Source: Bacteroidota bacterium (GTDB taxonomy: Bacteria > Bacteroidota > Bacteroidia > B-17B0 > Aurantibacillaceae). Taken from it: a stretch of DNA of 64,000 bases. Positions 32,541 through 41,365 of this stretch are shown here, one piece after another. The translations under genes were made by a program, and so were the position numbers. Location: the NCBI GenBank assembly GCA_018267475.1, contig JAFDYI010000023.1, positions 1-64,000 on the forward strand. Direction: 5' to 3'. Under the pieces are notes generated by a model that saw nothing but the letters and a program-made list of their open reading frames with translations, did not search any database and had not been told where the DNA came from. Every line of letters starts with the position of its first letter. The stretch's first letter is position 1.

Positions 32541-35084
32541 ATGGAAGCTAATTTCTCATCACATGTAAAAGAAGTCATTAACCACAGCCGCGAAGAGGCT
32601 TTGCGCTTAGGTCATGCAGAAATAGGATTAGAACACTTGTTGCTGGGTATGATACGAGACGGAGAGGGTTTGGGTGTGAAAATTTTGAAAAACATGGGCG
32701 TAAATATGCCGGAGTTGCGCAAAATCATAGAACAATCAACCTCTATACCCACTAGAAAGGTAAGCAACTTAGCCAATATACCCTTGCTTAGGCAAACGGA
32801 ACGCGCCCTAAAGCTGACTTACATAGAAGCACGAGTGTATAAAGCAAATACCATTGAAACAGAACATCTATTGCTTTGTATATTAAAAGATAACGATAAT
32901 ATAGCTACCAAATCTTTAGCACGCTTTGGGGTAGATTACGACGCTTACCGGGCAGAGCTGGAAGATATTTTAAAAAACCCAACTCGTATGGAGGGGCCTA
33001 TGCCCTCTGACGACGATGATTCAGACTCAGATTCGGGCGGAGGCATGGGTACAGGCAGCACCCAAAAGAAAGGCGAAAACAAAAGCAAGACACCGGTGTT
33101 AGACAATTTTGGCAGAGATTTAACCAAAATGGCAGAAGATGGTAAGCTAGATCCTATTGTGGGGCGCGAAAAAGAAATAGAGCGGGTTTCTCAAATTCTT
33201 TCTAGAAGAAAAAAGAACAATCCCATCTTAATTGGCGAGCCCGGCGTAGGAAAATCAGCCGTGGCCGAAGGTTTAGCCTTACGCATTGTTCAAAGAAAAG
33301 TATCGCGCGTGTTGTTTAATAAACGTGTAGTTACTTTAGATTTAGCCAGCTTGGTAGCAGGAACCAAATACCGAGGGCAGTTTGAAGAACGCATGAAAGC
33401 CGTTATGAACGAATTAGAAAAATCGCCCGATGTTATTTTATTTATAGACGAAATACACACCATTATAGGAGCCGGCAGCGCCAGTGGCAGCTTAGATGCC
33501 AGCAATATGTTTAAACCGGCGTTGGCCCGTGGCGAAATACAATGTATTGGTGCCACCACTTTAGATGAATACCGCCAATATATAGAAAAAGACGGAGCCT
33601 TAGAGCGCCGCTTTCAAAAAGTATTGATAGAGCCCGCTACCGTTGATGAAACCATTCAAATTCTTCAAAATATAAAACCCAAATACGAAGAACACCATAA
33701 TGTTGTTTATACCGAAGAAGCACTAAAAGCCTGCGTGCTGCTAACACAACGATACATAACCGACCGCCACCTACCGGATAAAGCCATTGATGCCTTAGAT
33801 GAGGTAGGCTCGCGTGTGCACATCACCAACATTCATGTTCCTAAAACTATTTTGGATATAGAGAAAAAAATAGAAGACTTAAAAGAACAAAAAAATAAAG
33901 CCATTCGCAACGAAAAATACGAAGAGGCGGCCGCTTTTAGAAATGCCGAAAAACCATTAAATGCCGATTTAGATTCAGCTAAAAAAGCGTGGGAAGAAGA
34001 AACAAAACAAAACCGCATCACCGTTACCGAAGATAATGTGGCAGAGGTGGTAGCGATGATGAGCGGCGTACCGGTGCAGCGCGTATCGCAAAACGAAACA
34101 GCCAAACTGGTGAATATGGGCGAGGAACTAAAAGGAAAAGTAATTGGGCAAGATGAAGCGGTAGCTAAAGTGGTAAAAGCCATACAGCGCAACCGCGCCG
34201 GATTAAAAGATCCCAATAAACCTATTGGTTCTTTTATTTTCTTGGGGCCAACCGGAGTAGGAAAAACACAGCTCGCTAAAATTTTATCGAAATACTTATT
34301 TGAAAATGACGACGCGCTGATACGTATTGATATGAGCGAGTATATGGAAAAATTTGCCGTAACCCGCCTAATAGGAGCCCCTCCGGGCTACGTAGGCTAT
34401 GAAGAAGGCGGGCAGCTAACTGAAAAAGTACGCCGCCGCCCTTATTCCGTAGTTTTGCTGGACGAAATTGAAAAAGCGCACCCAGACGTGTTCAATATGT
34501 TATTGCAAGTGTTAGATGATGGGCTTCTAACCGATAGCTTAGGCCGTAAAATAGATTTTAAAAACACGATTATTATTATGACCTCTAACATCGGTGCCCG
34601 ACAATTAAAAGACTTTGGGCAAGGGGTAGGTTTTGGTACTCAAACCCGCAAAGAAACTACCGAAGACCATAGTAAAGGGGTAATAGAAAACGCTTTGAAA
34701 AAAGCTTTTGCCCCCGAATTTTTAAATCGTATTGATGATGTGGTTATGTTTAATGCACTGGATAAAGAGGGTATTCATAAAATTATTGACATTGAACTAA
34801 AAGGCTTGTATGCTCGCGTAGCTCAATTAGGTTATCAAATAAAAATGAGCGAAGCTGCAAAAGATTACATAGAAGAGCGTGGGTACGACCCTCAATACGG
34901 AGCGCGCCCGCTAAAACGAGCCATACAAAAATACGTAGAAGACCCATTAGCCGAAGAAATGATAAAAAACCCGGCTGCAGAAGGAGATGTTATTGAGGTG
35001 GACTATGATAAAACAAAAAAAGAAATAACAGTAAGTATTAGCAAACCTAAAGAGAGTAAACCCAAAAAGAAAAAAGAAGAATAG
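32541..35084 (+). CDS. clpC: ClpC-type AAA+ protease ATPase subunit
   Basis: 847 residues. Hsp100 unfoldase that feeds proteins to ClpP. N-domain repeats (HAEIGLEHLLLGMIRD; ETEHLLLCILKD), an acidic Asp/Ser linker near 155-168, AAA1 Walker A GEPGVGKSAVAEG, a UVR-type middle segment (NEKYEEAAAFRNAEKPL) that distinguishes ClpC from ClpA/ClpB, AAA2 Walker A GPTGVGKTQLAK, APPGYVGYEEGGQLTE and the arginine finger region FLNRIDD. Lys-rich C-terminal tail. clpP is not in the window. Confidence 0.95.
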   Translation: MEANFSSHVKEVINHSREEALRLGHAEIGLEHLLLGMIRDGEGLGVKILKNMGVNMPELRKIIEQSTSIPTRKVSNLANIPLLRQTERALKLTYIEARVYKANTIETEHLLLCILKDNDNIATKSLARFGVDYDAYRAELEDILKNPTRMEGPMPSDDDDSDSDSGGGMGTGSTQKKGENKSKTPVLDNFGRDLTKMAEDGKLDPIVGREKEIERVSQILSRRKKNNPILIGEPGVGKSAVAEGLALRIVQRKVSRVLFNKRVVTLDLASLVAGTKYRGQFEERMKAVMNELEKSPDVILFIDEIHTIIGAGSASGSLDASNMFKPALARGEIQCIGATTLDEYRQYIEKDGALERRFQKVLIEPATVDETIQILQNIKPKYEEHHNVVYTEEALKACVLLTQRYITDRHLPDKAIDALDEVGSRVHITNIHVPKTILDIEKKIEDLKEQKNKAIRNEKYEEAAAFRNAEKPLNADLDSAKKAWEEETKQNRITVTEDNVAEVVAMMSGVPVQRVSQNETAKLVNMGEELKGKVIGQDEAVAKVVKAIQRNRAGLKDPNKPIGSFIFLGPTGVGKTQLAKILSKYLFENDDALIRIDMSEYMEKFAVTRLIGAPPGYVGYEEGGQLTEKVRRRPYSVVLLDEIEKAHPDVFNMLLQVLDDGLLTDSLGRKIDFKNTIIIMTSNIGARQLKDFGQGVGFGTQTRKETTEDHSKGVIENALKKAFAPEFLNRIDDVVMFNALDKEGIHKIIDIELKGLYARVAQLGYQIKMSEAAKDYIEERGYDPQYGARPLKRAIQKYVEDPLAEEMIKNPAAEGDVIEVDYDKTKKEITVSISKPKESKPKKKKEE

Positions 35085-35107
35085 GTTTTGTTTTTTATAC
35101 AACGAAT

Positions 35108-35141
35108 ACACGAGCCGTTTTCTTTAGCGGCTCGTGTTGTT
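35108..35141 (+). terminator. Terminator of clpC
   Basis: Perfect 10-bp stem ACACGAGCCG (35108-35117) with CGGCTCGTGT (35128-35137), then T-rich sequence. The gap onward to 35332 is AT-rich and contains the promoter and a ~95-nt leader of the next gene. Confidence 0.75.
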
Positions 35142-35225
35142 TTCATTTAATAATTATTAACAGTTTTTAATCTGTTTCTGTAGTTTTTTTAACAAAAAGT
35201 TTTTGCTCTATTTTTTTTATCACAA

Positions 35226-35233
35226 TACCTTCG
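35226..35233 (+). promoter_or_regulatory. -7 box of the phospholipase-D-like gene
   Basis: TACCTTCG, one base off TAnnTTTG, 107 bp upstream of ATG 35333. Confidence 0.35.
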
Positions 35234-35332
35234 CGAAACTTTTTACAAGGTGAACATCCTATAAGAATTTACAAGTTCTTAAACCGCCTTTGAAGTATTA
35301 TTAAATAAAAAAAATAAACTTTAAAAAAACCG

Positions 35333-36760
35333 ATGAAAAAGAACTACACCTTAACATTAACTCTTGCCCTATGCTTGAGCACAGCTGCTTTACTAGCACA
35401 AACCAAAAGAATAAAAGTATATTTTACCCAGCCGGTAGATAATTCGTATTCTACCACGGGAGTAAACGCTATTCAATCAACCTTAGTGTTTGATACTTTA
35501 GCGGCGTATATCAATAGAGCGCAAAAAACCATTGATATTTGCCAATATGAATACAAAACTTGGCCGGGCGACCCTATTTATACTGCTATAAACAACGCTT
35601 ACTCGCGTGGTGTAAAAATACGTTACATTCAAGATGGCAGTTATGCTTCGCAAAATACAGGGGTAGCGGCACTCAACGCTTCTATACCGGTAACGGCAAG
35701 CCCAACAGGCTCCCCTTATGGAATTTGCCACAATAAATTTGTCATTATAGATGTAAACGCCCACGACACCAGTACTTCTTATGTGTGGACGGGATCTCCT
35801 GATTGGGATCAAACCATGCAGCAAGGTGATTATAACAACATTATTGTGTTTCAGTCTAGACAATTAGCCCAAGCCTACACGCATGAGTTTAATATCATGT
35901 GGGGCGATACCACACACGGTGGTGCTTTTAATGCTACCAACTCTTTATTTGGACCCCATAAACCCAATTCAGGTAAACACCAATTTAATATAGGTGGTAC
36001 CTTGGTAGAGCTTTACTTTAGTCCTTCAGATACGGTGAATAATCACCTCATAAGCACTATCAACAGCGCTACCCTTGATATGTACTGCGGCATGTTTACC
36101 TTTACCGAAACTACTAATGCTAACGATATAGTAAGTAAATCCAGCGCGGGGGTATATACGGCGGCCATTTTAGACCATTACAGCAGCGGCAGTTACACAC
36201 CTTATACCAGTATTTTTCCAACCGGACTAGGAAGCAATTTTGCCGGTTATGTAGCCAGTAACACCTTGTATCACAATAAATATCTAATAGTAAACCCTTC
36301 GGCTACTATATGCGACGACCCTAAAGTGCTTACCGGTTCGCATAATTGGACTAGTGGTGCCAACTCAAAAAATGATGAAAACACTGTAATTGTACACAAC
36401 GATACCATTGCTAACGTGTATTTACAAGCCTTTGCTAAAGATTTTGAAACCATTGGCACGCACTCTTTATCTATGATTGCGAATCCTTGCAGCACCACGG
36501 GTATTGCTTCTATAAAAAGCAATCAGGCTTATGCTGTTTATCCAAACCCTACAAAAGATAATCTGAACATTGCTATACAAAATGGGAGCGGAGCTTTAAA
36601 AATGGCCATGTACAACGTGGTAGGGCAATTAGTGAAAAAAGTAGAAGCTTCTGATACACATGAAGTAACAATCAATATGCAAGATATGGCACAAGGAATT
36701 TATTACCTGCAAATAAGCCAAGGTGGAAAAATATATACGCAAAAAGTGGTGAAAGAATAA
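35333..36760 (+). CDS. T9SS-exported phospholipase-D-like protein
   Basis: 475 residues. Signal peptide (MKKNYTLTLTLALCLSTAALLAQ), two PLD-like domains, and a type A T9SS sorting domain (AVYPNPTKDNLNIAI to QKVVKE). First HKD motif is intact: His133-x-Lys135-x4-Asp140 with TGSPDW. The second is His314-x-Lys316-x4-Asn321 with TGSHNW and NDEN, so Asp is replaced by Asn. PLD-family enzymes hydrolyse phosphodiester bonds in lipids or nucleic acids; with one degenerate half the substrate cannot be told. Exported, so it may act on extracellular DNA or phospholipids. Confidence 0.85.
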   Translation: MKKNYTLTLTLALCLSTAALLAQTKRIKVYFTQPVDNSYSTTGVNAIQSTLVFDTLAAYINRAQKTIDICQYEYKTWPGDPIYTAINNAYSRGVKIRYIQDGSYASQNTGVAALNASIPVTASPTGSPYGICHNKFVIIDVNAHDTSTSYVWTGSPDWDQTMQQGDYNNIIVFQSRQLAQAYTHEFNIMWGDTTHGGAFNATNSLFGPHKPNSGKHQFNIGGTLVELYFSPSDTVNNHLISTINSATLDMYCGMFTFTETTNANDIVSKSSAGVYTAAILDHYSSGSYTPYTSIFPTGLGSNFAGYVASNTLYHNKYLIVNPSATICDDPKVLTGSHNWTSGANSKNDENTVIVHNDTIANVYLQAFAKDFETIGTHSLSMIANPCSTTGIASIKSNQAYAVYPNPTKDNLNIAIQNGSGALKMAMYNVVGQLVKKVEASDTHEVTINMQDMAQGIYYLQISQGGKIYTQKVVKE

Positions 36761-36795
36761 AAGCAAACGATTCTTATTTTATTGCGTCCTAAAAA

Positions 36796-36841
36796 AACAC
36801 GCAAACTTTATGTTGTGGAAACCACACAGTTATGGCGTGTT
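36796..36841 (+). other. 46-nt segmented hairpin
   Basis: Nested arms: AACACGC/GCGTGTT (outer), AACT/AGTT (middle), TGTGG-AAA-CCACA (inner). It lies 36 bp after the phospholipase gene and 56 bp before the tRNA-Phe promoter box. No T tract follows, so it is not a standard terminator; it may be a 3'-end or processing structure. Confidence 0.4.
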
Positions 36842-36875
36842 GCCGTTGCAGCGGGGTTAAAATCAAAAATATTTT

Positions 36876-36905
36876 TTTGAGATAAAATAAAGTTTATATC
36901 TTTGC
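36876..36905 (+). promoter_or_regulatory. Promoter of tRNA-Phe
   Basis: TTTG at 36876-36879, 17-bp spacer, TATCTTTGC at 36897-36905; the tRNA begins 24 bp after the first T of the -7 box. Confidence 0.65.
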
Positions 36906-36920
36906 ACCCCTAAAAAGGCT

Positions 36921-36993
36921 GGTACCTTAGCTCAGTCGGTAGAGCAAAGGACTGAAAATCCTTGTGTCCCTGGTTCGATTCCTGGAGGTACCA
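36921..36993 (+). tRNA. tRNA-Phe (anticodon GAA)
   Basis: 73 nt: acceptor GGTACCT/AGGTACC with discriminator A, D-arm AGCTCAGTCGGTAGAGC, anticodon stem AAGGA/TCCTT around CTGAAAA with GAA, T-arm CCTGG/CCTGG-type stem around TTCGATT. No CCA is encoded. Confidence 0.95.
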
Positions 36994-36994
36994 C

Positions 36995-37023
36995 AAACCC
37001 ACTCAAAACGAGTGGGTTTTTTT
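36995..37023 (+). terminator. Terminator of tRNA-Phe
   Basis: Perfect 10-bp stem AAACCCACTC (36995-37004) with GAGTGGGTTT (37010-37019) followed by T residues. Confidence 0.85.
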
Positions 37024-37078
37024 ATATAAACTTGTGCATTACCCCTTAGGTTTTAGTGTAGCATTCGTTTTTATAAAA

Positions 37079-38122
37079 CTAAAAATAGGTATTTACAGCA
37101 AAAGAAAATTGCTCTGTAAAAATTTGTTTGAAGGCAGCAAGATTATTTTGTTCATAAAACAACAGCATCGCTTTTTTGTAATCAATGCTATTAACGGTAC
37201 GAAACGAAATAGGGCAGCACTTGTAATGAATAAGTAAGGCATTGCTTACAATGCGAGCGGTGCGTTTATTACCGTCCATAAATGGCTGTATGTAAGAAAT
37301 TAAAATTAATACCAGCAGTGCTTTTTCAAAAATATTTTCTTTTTTGTTTATGAGTGCGCACATATCACGCATAGCTTCTTTAATTTGAAATTCGTTATCA
37401 AGCGGGCGGTAGTTTGTTCCCGAAATACCCACACTTCTTGTGCGTACATTTTTTTCAACTAACAATTCTTTTATTAAAATACTATGAATACCCTCTATTT
37501 TATTGACGCTAAGCGGTGTTAAATAATCGGGATTTGCTACGATAAAATCAATCGCTTCTTTATGGTTCAACAACATTACGGCCTCCTCTTTTGTTTTGCC
37601 CGAAGCGGTTTCTTTTTCTTTTAATAGCCTTTCCGTTTCTAATAACGAATATGTATTGCCTTCTATTTGTGATGATTTCCAACTCAAATCAATAGCTAAT
37701 CGTTCTAGTTCTTTCTGATACTCAGTAGCAGAAAGTTGTTTAATGTTTCGTTCATATTGTAATTGTAGTGATTGTAGTTGCTCTTGCTCGATTGCTGTAA
37801 ATAGAGAAATTTTTGGTAGTATATTCGTTATTATTTCAAAATTAAAATGTTTTTTTATTGCTCGTTCGTCAATTTCTTTTTGATAGTAGGTTTCTAAATT
37901 TATTGGGCAGAGCAACTCATAAACGGAAGAAATAATATACTTTGTACCCTTTCCTTTACCTATAGTGGCAATTAAATTTTCAGTTGCAAGTTTTTTTAAA
38001 ATTCGTTTTACAGTAGCATAGCTTACACTTTGCAAAATGCTGTTGTGAATTTCCTTAGAAGATAATTCCTTGCCGCGTTTCAGCAATTCTATAATAGTTA
38101 TTTCGGTTGTATCTAACGTCAT
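37079..38122 (-). CDS. Fic-domain protein with N-terminal winged helix; catalytic His replaced by Gln
   Basis: 347 residues. Residues 1-66 form a winged-helix DNA-binding domain (LSSKEIHNSILQSVSYATVKR is the helix-turn-helix region, given here as two parts: LSSKEIHNSIL and SYATVKRILKKL). The Fic domain follows, with the inhibitory helix motif S-x3-E-G (Ser150 to Glu154 in SSQIEGN), the flap region and the core motif QPFMDGNKR at 279-287. Active Fic AMP-transferases have HPF; here the codon is CAG (Gln279). Fic enzymes normally transfer AMP to Thr/Tyr/Ser of partners. With Gln the activity may be lost, altered, or the protein may act mainly as a regulator. I start at M-TLDTTEIT; a longer frame to 38230 exists but lacks similarity. 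Confidence 0.85.
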   Translation of the reverse strand: MTLDTTEITIIELLKRGKELSSKEIHNSILQSVSYATVKRILKKLATENLIATIGKGKGTKYIISSVYELLCPINLETYYQKEIDERAIKKHFNFEIITNILPKISLFTAIEQEQLQSLQLQYERNIKQLSATEYQKELERLAIDLSWKSSQIEGNTYSLLETERLLKEKETASGKTKEEAVMLLNHKEAIDFIVANPDYLTPLSVNKIEGIHSILIKELLVEKNVRTRSVGISGTNYRPLDNEFQIKEAMRDMCALINKKENIFEKALLVLILISYIQPFMDGNKRTARIVSNALLIHYKCCPISFRTVNSIDYKKAMLLFYEQNNLAAFKQIFTEQFSFAVNTYF

Positions 38123-38251
38123 TTGTAGCTCACGAATATACAAAATAAAGCTCAAAAAACACCTAAAATGAGCCGTATATGTGTTTCGCATGAGCCACAA
38201 ATCACATCGGGCTATATCCAAATAAGCCAAAATAGCTTTAAAAGCACCTAA

Positions 38252-39106
38252 TCATTCCACAAATAAGTCGGGCGGGTAGGAGGCTATAAGTTGGCTTGTT
38301 ATTGCTTGGTCAAACAGTTGGGTAACGGCTTTTTTACCTTCGGCTTTTAAATCCACCGAGTATGCGTTTACATACAAATCAATATGCTGTTTCATCACCG
38401 TTTCATCCATAGCTTGTGCGTGTTTTTTTACAAAAGGCATCACGTCATTGGCGTGAGAAAAAGCATATTCTACGCTTTCTTTCATTAATTGATTGATGTG
38501 CTTTTGCGTTTCTATAGGTATATTGCGTTTTACTACAATACCTCCTAAGGGTATGGGCGATTGGCTGCGATTTTCCCACCATTGCCCTAAATCCATTATT
38601 TTTTCTAAGCCTTTTTGTTGATATGTAAATCGGTTTTCGTGTATAATAAGTCCGGCATCTACTTGTTGGTTTAGCACGGCATTTTCTATATCCGAAAAAA
38701 CCATTTCTATCTTATTGCTTAATTTAGGATAGGCCAACGATAATAAAAAATGAGCCGTAGTATAGCGTCCCGGAATGGCTACTTTTAGGTTTTGTATATG
38801 CTGCGGGTTTTGGTTTAATTTTTCTATAGTTTGCGGCAGGGCTATAAGCAAAGGCCCACAATTAAAGCCCAAAGCGCTTCCTGAAGTAAGCAGCCGATAG
38901 TGCTGCGTTAGGTAAGCAAAGGCATGATAACTTAGTTTGGTAATTCCTAAAGAACCCTCAAATGCCATTCGGTTTAGCGTTTCTACATCTTCTATAACGG
39001 GCGCAAAACGCAGCGAGTGTGTGTCTATTTTTTGATGAATGAGCGCATCAAAAATAAAACAATCGTTAGGGCAAGGAGAAAAACCAATTTCTATAAGTGA
39101 ATTCAC
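38252..39106 (-). CDS. mqnD: 1,4-dihydroxy-6-naphthoate synthase (futalosine pathway)
   Basis: 284 residues. It converts cyclic dehypoxanthine futalosine to 1,4-dihydroxy-6-naphthoate in menaquinone synthesis. The N-terminal GFSPCPNDCFIFDALIH is the MqnD signature, followed by EDVETLNRMAFEG and the periplasmic-binding-protein-like fold (VAIPGRYTTAHFLLSLAYP). Start is GTG 39106; no other start fits the conserved N-terminus. A -7 box at 39111-39118 lies 12 bp from it. mqnB is about 15 kb away at 54060. Confidence 0.9.
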   Translation of the reverse strand: MNSLIEIGFSPCPNDCFIFDALIHQKIDTHSLRFAPVIEDVETLNRMAFEGSLGITKLSYHAFAYLTQHYRLLTSGSALGFNCGPLLIALPQTIEKLNQNPQHIQNLKVAIPGRYTTAHFLLSLAYPKLSNKIEMVFSDIENAVLNQQVDAGLIIHENRFTYQQKGLEKIMDLGQWWENRSQSPIPLGGIVVKRNIPIETQKHINQLMKESVEYAFSHANDVMPFVKKHAQAMDETVMKQHIDLYVNAYSVDLKAEGKKAVTQLFDQAITSQLIASYPPDLFVE

Positions 39107-39110
39107 GGCG

Positions 39111-39118
39111 CTAAAGTA
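39111..39118 (-). promoter_or_regulatory. -7 box of mqnD
   Basis: TACTTTAG on the minus strand, first T 12 bp before the GTG start. Predicts a leaderless transcript. Confidence 0.45.
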
Positions 39119-39256
39119 CCATTTTTTCCTATTTAAGGGAATTCTTACATTTAACTAATATTTATATTATGTTAAATATAAAAGCGTTGTATTTTTTTTA
39201 ACAATTAAAAATCAATAGCTTACAAAAAATAACATTGTTGCTCGGCAAAAAAGCAG

Positions 39257-39264
39257 TATATTTG
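39257..39264 (+). promoter_or_regulatory. -7 box of rpsA
   Basis: TATATTTG, 99 bp upstream of ATG 39356, giving a leader of about 85 nt, a length compatible with translational self-control by S1. Confidence 0.5.
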
Positions 39265-39355
39265 TAGCCCCATTTTTCAGGGAATATTGGGATTAAAAAA
39301 CAAAAAGTAAAACCACTCTTACCACCCTGCATGCGTAAGATACAAGAAATGTAAC

Positions 39356-41146
39356 ATGACAAAAAACGCTGACACCAACACCCACGATTTTGACTGGAAT
39401 TTGGTAGGAAAAAAACAAGACGGGTACTCAAACGACGACCGTCAAAAATTAGAAGATTTGTACGAAAAAACTTTAAAAACAGTACAAAACTTAGAAGTAA
39501 TGGAAGGAACCGTTGTGGCTGTAAACCCACGCGAAGTAGTAGTAAACATTGGCTACAAATCAGACGGTGTGATTCCTCGCAACGAATTTAAGTACAACCC
39601 GGAGCTTAAAGCTGGAGATAAAATTCCGGTATTTGTAGAACAACAAGAAGATTTAAAAGGACAACTTATTTTATCGCACAAACGCGCCCGCGCTACCGCA
39701 TCATGGGATAAAGTATGCGCTGCCCATCACAGCGATGAAATTATAAAAGGCTATATAAAATGCCGTACCAAAGGCGGCCTAATAGTAGATGTATTTGGTA
39801 TCGAAGCTTTCTTGCCAGGCTCACAAATAGACGTAAAACCCATTCGTGATTACGATGTTTACGTAGGCAAAACAATGGAATTTAAAGTGGCTAAAATAAA
39901 TCACGACTTTAAAAACGTAGTAGTATCGCACAAAGCCCTTATTGAAGCTGAAATTGAAACCCAAAAACGCGAAATTATATCCAAACTTGAAAAAGGTCAG
40001 GTATTGGAAGGTATTGTTAAAAACATCACCTCTTACGGCGTGTTTATTGACTTGGGCGGCGTAGATGGCTTAATACATATCACCGACTTATCATGGGGCC
40101 GCATTTCGCACCCAGAAGAATTGGTAAAATTAGATGAAAAAATAAACGTTGTAATTCTTGATTTTGATGACGACAAAAAACGCATCGCACTTGGATTAAA
40201 ACAACTTACCCCCCACCCTTGGGACGGATTGAGCGCCGACCTAAAAGTAGGCGATAAAGTAAAAGGAAAAGTAGTGGTTTTAGCCGACTACGGCGCCTTT
40301 ATAGAAGTACAACCCGGCGTAGAAGGATTGATACACGTAAGCGAAATGAGCTGGAGCCAACACCTACGCACCGCACAAGACTTTATGAAAGTGGGTGAAG
40401 AAGTAGAAGCCGTTGTACTTACCCTAGACCGCGAAGAACGTAAAATGAGCTTAGGCGTAAAACAACTAAGCCCCGATCCTTGGTCTTTTATAACAAGCAA
40501 ATACCCTAAAGGTTCTAAACATACCGGTACGGTACGTAATTTTACCAACTTTGGTATCTTTATTGAGTTAGAAGAAGGCGTAGATGGCCTGGTGCATATC
40601 TCCGACTTATCTTGGAGCAAAAAAATAAAACACCCATCAGAATTTACCAAAATAGGCGACAAAATAGAGGTGGTAGTGTTAGAAATTGATGCCGAAAACC
40701 GCCGTTTATCGTTAGGGCACAAACAATTAGAAGAAAACCCTTGGGACGTATTTGAAACCATCTTTACCGAAGGCTCTGTACATCAAGGCACTGTAATGTC
40801 AGTAAATGATAAGGGTGCTGTGATAGGCCTGCCCTACGGTGTAGAAGGTTTTAATCCTAGCAAACATTTGGTAAAAGCCGATAAAAAACAAGCGCAAATA
40901 GAAGAAGTGTTGGATTTTAAAGTAATTGAATTTAACAAAGACTCTAAACGTATTGTAGTATCGCATGCCCGCACCCACGAAGAAGAAAAACACGCCGCTG
41001 CTTCATCAGAAAAAAACACTAAGGCTGATGAGAAAGAAGAAACTAAAAAAGCGGTGAAAAAGGTAAAAGAAGCGCAAGAAAAAACCACCTTAGGTGATAT
41101 TTCTGCCCTATCTGACCTAAAAGATAAAATGAACGCTAAATCATAA
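39356..41146 (+). CDS. rpsA: 30S ribosomal protein S1
   Basis: 596 residues. Binds mRNA on the 30S subunit; in Bacteroidota, which rarely use Shine-Dalgarno pairing, it is likely important for initiation. Repeated S1 OB-fold domains are visible from residue ~45 (VMEGTVVAVNPREVVVNIG; GLIVDVFGIEAFLPGSQ; GIVKNITSYGVFIDLGGVDGLIHITDLSW in parts; GKVVVLADYGAFIEVQPGVEGLIHVSEMSW in parts; GTVRNFTNFGIFIEL; GTVMSVNDKGAVIGL), six in all. The C-terminal Lys/Glu tail is Bacteroidota-like. Confidence 0.96.
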   Translation: MTKNADTNTHDFDWNLVGKKQDGYSNDDRQKLEDLYEKTLKTVQNLEVMEGTVVAVNPREVVVNIGYKSDGVIPRNEFKYNPELKAGDKIPVFVEQQEDLKGQLILSHKRARATASWDKVCAAHHSDEIIKGYIKCRTKGGLIVDVFGIEAFLPGSQIDVKPIRDYDVYVGKTMEFKVAKINHDFKNVVVSHKALIEAEIETQKREIISKLEKGQVLEGIVKNITSYGVFIDLGGVDGLIHITDLSWGRISHPEELVKLDEKINVVILDFDDDKKRIALGLKQLTPHPWDGLSADLKVGDKVKGKVVVLADYGAFIEVQPGVEGLIHVSEMSWSQHLRTAQDFMKVGEEVEAVVLTLDREERKMSLGVKQLSPDPWSFITSKYPKGSKHTGTVRNFTNFGIFIELEEGVDGLVHISDLSWSKKIKHPSEFTKIGDKIEVVVLEIDAENRRLSLGHKQLEENPWDVFETIFTEGSVHQGTVMSVNDKGAVIGLPYGVEGFNPSKHLVKADKKQAQIEEVLDFKVIEFNKDSKRIVVSHARTHEEEKHAAASSEKNTKADEKEETKKAVKKVKEAQEKTTLGDISALSDLKDKMNAKS

Positions 41147-41162
41147 GCGTTTGCCACACTAC

Positions 41163-41182
41163 GCGCCGTTTGCCAACGGCGC
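41163..41182 (+). terminator. First hairpin after rpsA
   Basis: GCGCCGTT-TGCC-AACGGCGC immediately after the stop. It has no T tract; probably a 3'-end structure. Confidence 0.5.
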
Positions 41183-41189
41183 TAGTTAG

Positions 41190-41220
41190 AACTAAAAACT
41201 GTGGTGGTTTTTAGTTTTTT
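41190..41220 (+). terminator. Second hairpin after rpsA, terminator-like
   Basis: AACTAAAAAC (41190-41199) with GTTTTTAGTT (41207-41216) followed by TTTT. Confidence 0.6.
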
Positions 41221-41225
41221 GAGAG

Positions 41226-41265
41226 GAAAGAGCCGTTCTAAAAAGAACGGCTCTTTCTGTTTTTA
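41226..41265 (+). terminator. Third hairpin after rpsA, strong terminator
   Basis: Perfect 14-bp stem GAAAGAGCCGTTCT / AGAACGGCTCTTTC with AAAA loop, then a T-rich tract. Confidence 0.8.
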
Positions 41266-41335
41266 TTACCTTGCCAAGCTAGTTTAAAATAAGCGGCCAA
41301 TAAATTGTATTGAAAACAAAATCCATATTATTGCT

Positions 41336-41343
41336 TACTTTTG
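41336..41343 (+). promoter_or_regulatory. -7 box of the second kinase operon
   Basis: TACTTTTG, 30 bp upstream of ATG 41366. The AATACTC operator is not present here. Confidence 0.5.
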
Positions 41344-41365
41344 AAAAAAAACTACCTTATGCTAT

